Shown: positions 63,925 to 64,000 of the stretch, piece by piece
How positions within the stretch are numbered: the stretch's first letter is position 1
How the letters are laid out: every line of letters begins with the position of its first letter
NCBI RefSeq assembly: GCF_000238915.1
Contig: NZ_BAEG01000035.1
Location: 1 to 64,000 of the forward strand
Direction of reading: 5' to 3'
Source of the DNA: Arthrobacter globiformis NBRC 12137
GTDB taxonomy: Bacteria > Actinomycetota > Actinomycetes > Actinomycetales > Micrococcaceae
Length of the DNA stretch: 64,000 nt
Translations under genes and position numbers: made by a program
Notes under the pieces: generated by a model
Told to the model about the DNA's origin: nothing
The model's database searches: none
What the model saw: only the letters and a program-made list of their open reading frames with translations

Positions 63925-64000
63925 TCAGAAGCGGTCCAGGCCGTACCTGGCGGCTTCGTCGGGAGGGCCGGTGTAGAAATCCAGCGCGAAGTTCTCTGCG
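63925..64000 (-). CDS. 3' end of a gene running off the window
   Basis: The last 25 codons of a minus-strand gene (ENFALDFYTGPPDEAARYGL, then DRF and stop). It ends 34 bases upstream of the MHS gene start, so the two may be cotranscribed. The family cannot be told from this tail. Confidence 0.5.
   Translation of the reverse strand, partial: AENFALDFYTGPPDEAARYGLDRF

Overview
High-GC actinobacterial DNA, most like Arthrobacter/Pseudarthrobacter and relatives (Micrococcaceae). The pointers are GTG/TTG starts with AAGGAG-type ribosome binding sites, a DUF3090 gene, an FHA-ABC transporter next to a Ser/Thr kinase, an actinobacterial ATP-dependent DNA ligase, several MHS-type transporters and LacI-controlled sugar-acid operons. 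No rRNA, tRNA, CRISPR array or replication origin was recognised. The window has two halves of different character. Positions 1-41.9 kb look like an ageing accessory region: many genes are broken or only fragments remain (multicopper oxidase, IS256-type and integrase-type transposases, LD-carboxypeptidase, secreted proteins, two TIR genes, histidine phosphatase, SCO1664-like protein, serine recombinase, others). Positions 42-64 kb are compact, mostly intact catabolic operons on the minus strand. Layout: 0.5-1.0 and 8.0-8.6 kb hold two related small secreted proteins. 4.5-7.0 kb is a NarL-type two-component system. 9.2-11.3 kb is a glycogen-debranching-type glucosidase. 12.2-13.8 kb is a patatin phospholipase with a small two-repeat PGDYG-like partner, next to a TIR remnant. 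13.9-19.5 kb is an operon of a degenerate trypsin-like membrane protein, a Ser/Thr kinase and an FHA-ABC exporter. 20.6-22.9 kb is a frameshifted TIR-nSTAND gene that has lost its C-terminal sensor. 23.0-24.9 kb is a KdpD-like protein whose kinase core is replaced by an unrecognised module; a decayed second copy of that module lies at 7.1-7.4 kb. 26.3-27.4 kb is a decayed form of the conserved phosphatase-DUF3090-SCO1664 cluster. 27.9-38.3 kb is a LacI-regulated catabolic cluster (two SDRs, two TIM-barrel epimerases, two Gfo/Idh dehydrogenases, VOC protein, KDPG-type aldolase, P-loop kinase, MHS transporter). Two of its promoters share an identical 28-bp tandem operator. 42.2-51.2 kb is a hexuronate/aldonate operon: LacI regulator, 2-hydroxyacid dehydrogenase, mannonate dehydratase, fructuronate-reductase-like enzyme, idonate-type dehydrogenase, transporter, KDPG aldolase, KDG kinase. 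Together these give a route from D-fructuronate or D-mannonate to pyruvate and glyceraldehyde 3-phosphate. 51.5-56.1 kb holds an AAA+ ATPase, the DNA ligase and a beta-lactamase-fold lipoprotein, with fragments of a reductase and a gluconate permease. 56.5-62.7 kb is a nitrogen-compound operon (agmatine deiminase, amidase, NCS1 permease, YtcJ amidohydrolase) behind a perfect 19-bp palindrome. It is followed by an internally shortened MHS transporter and the 3' end of one more gene. The most unusual items are the kinase-less KdpD fusion and its repeated module, the patatin/PGDYG pair near two TIR genes, and the tandem LacI operator.
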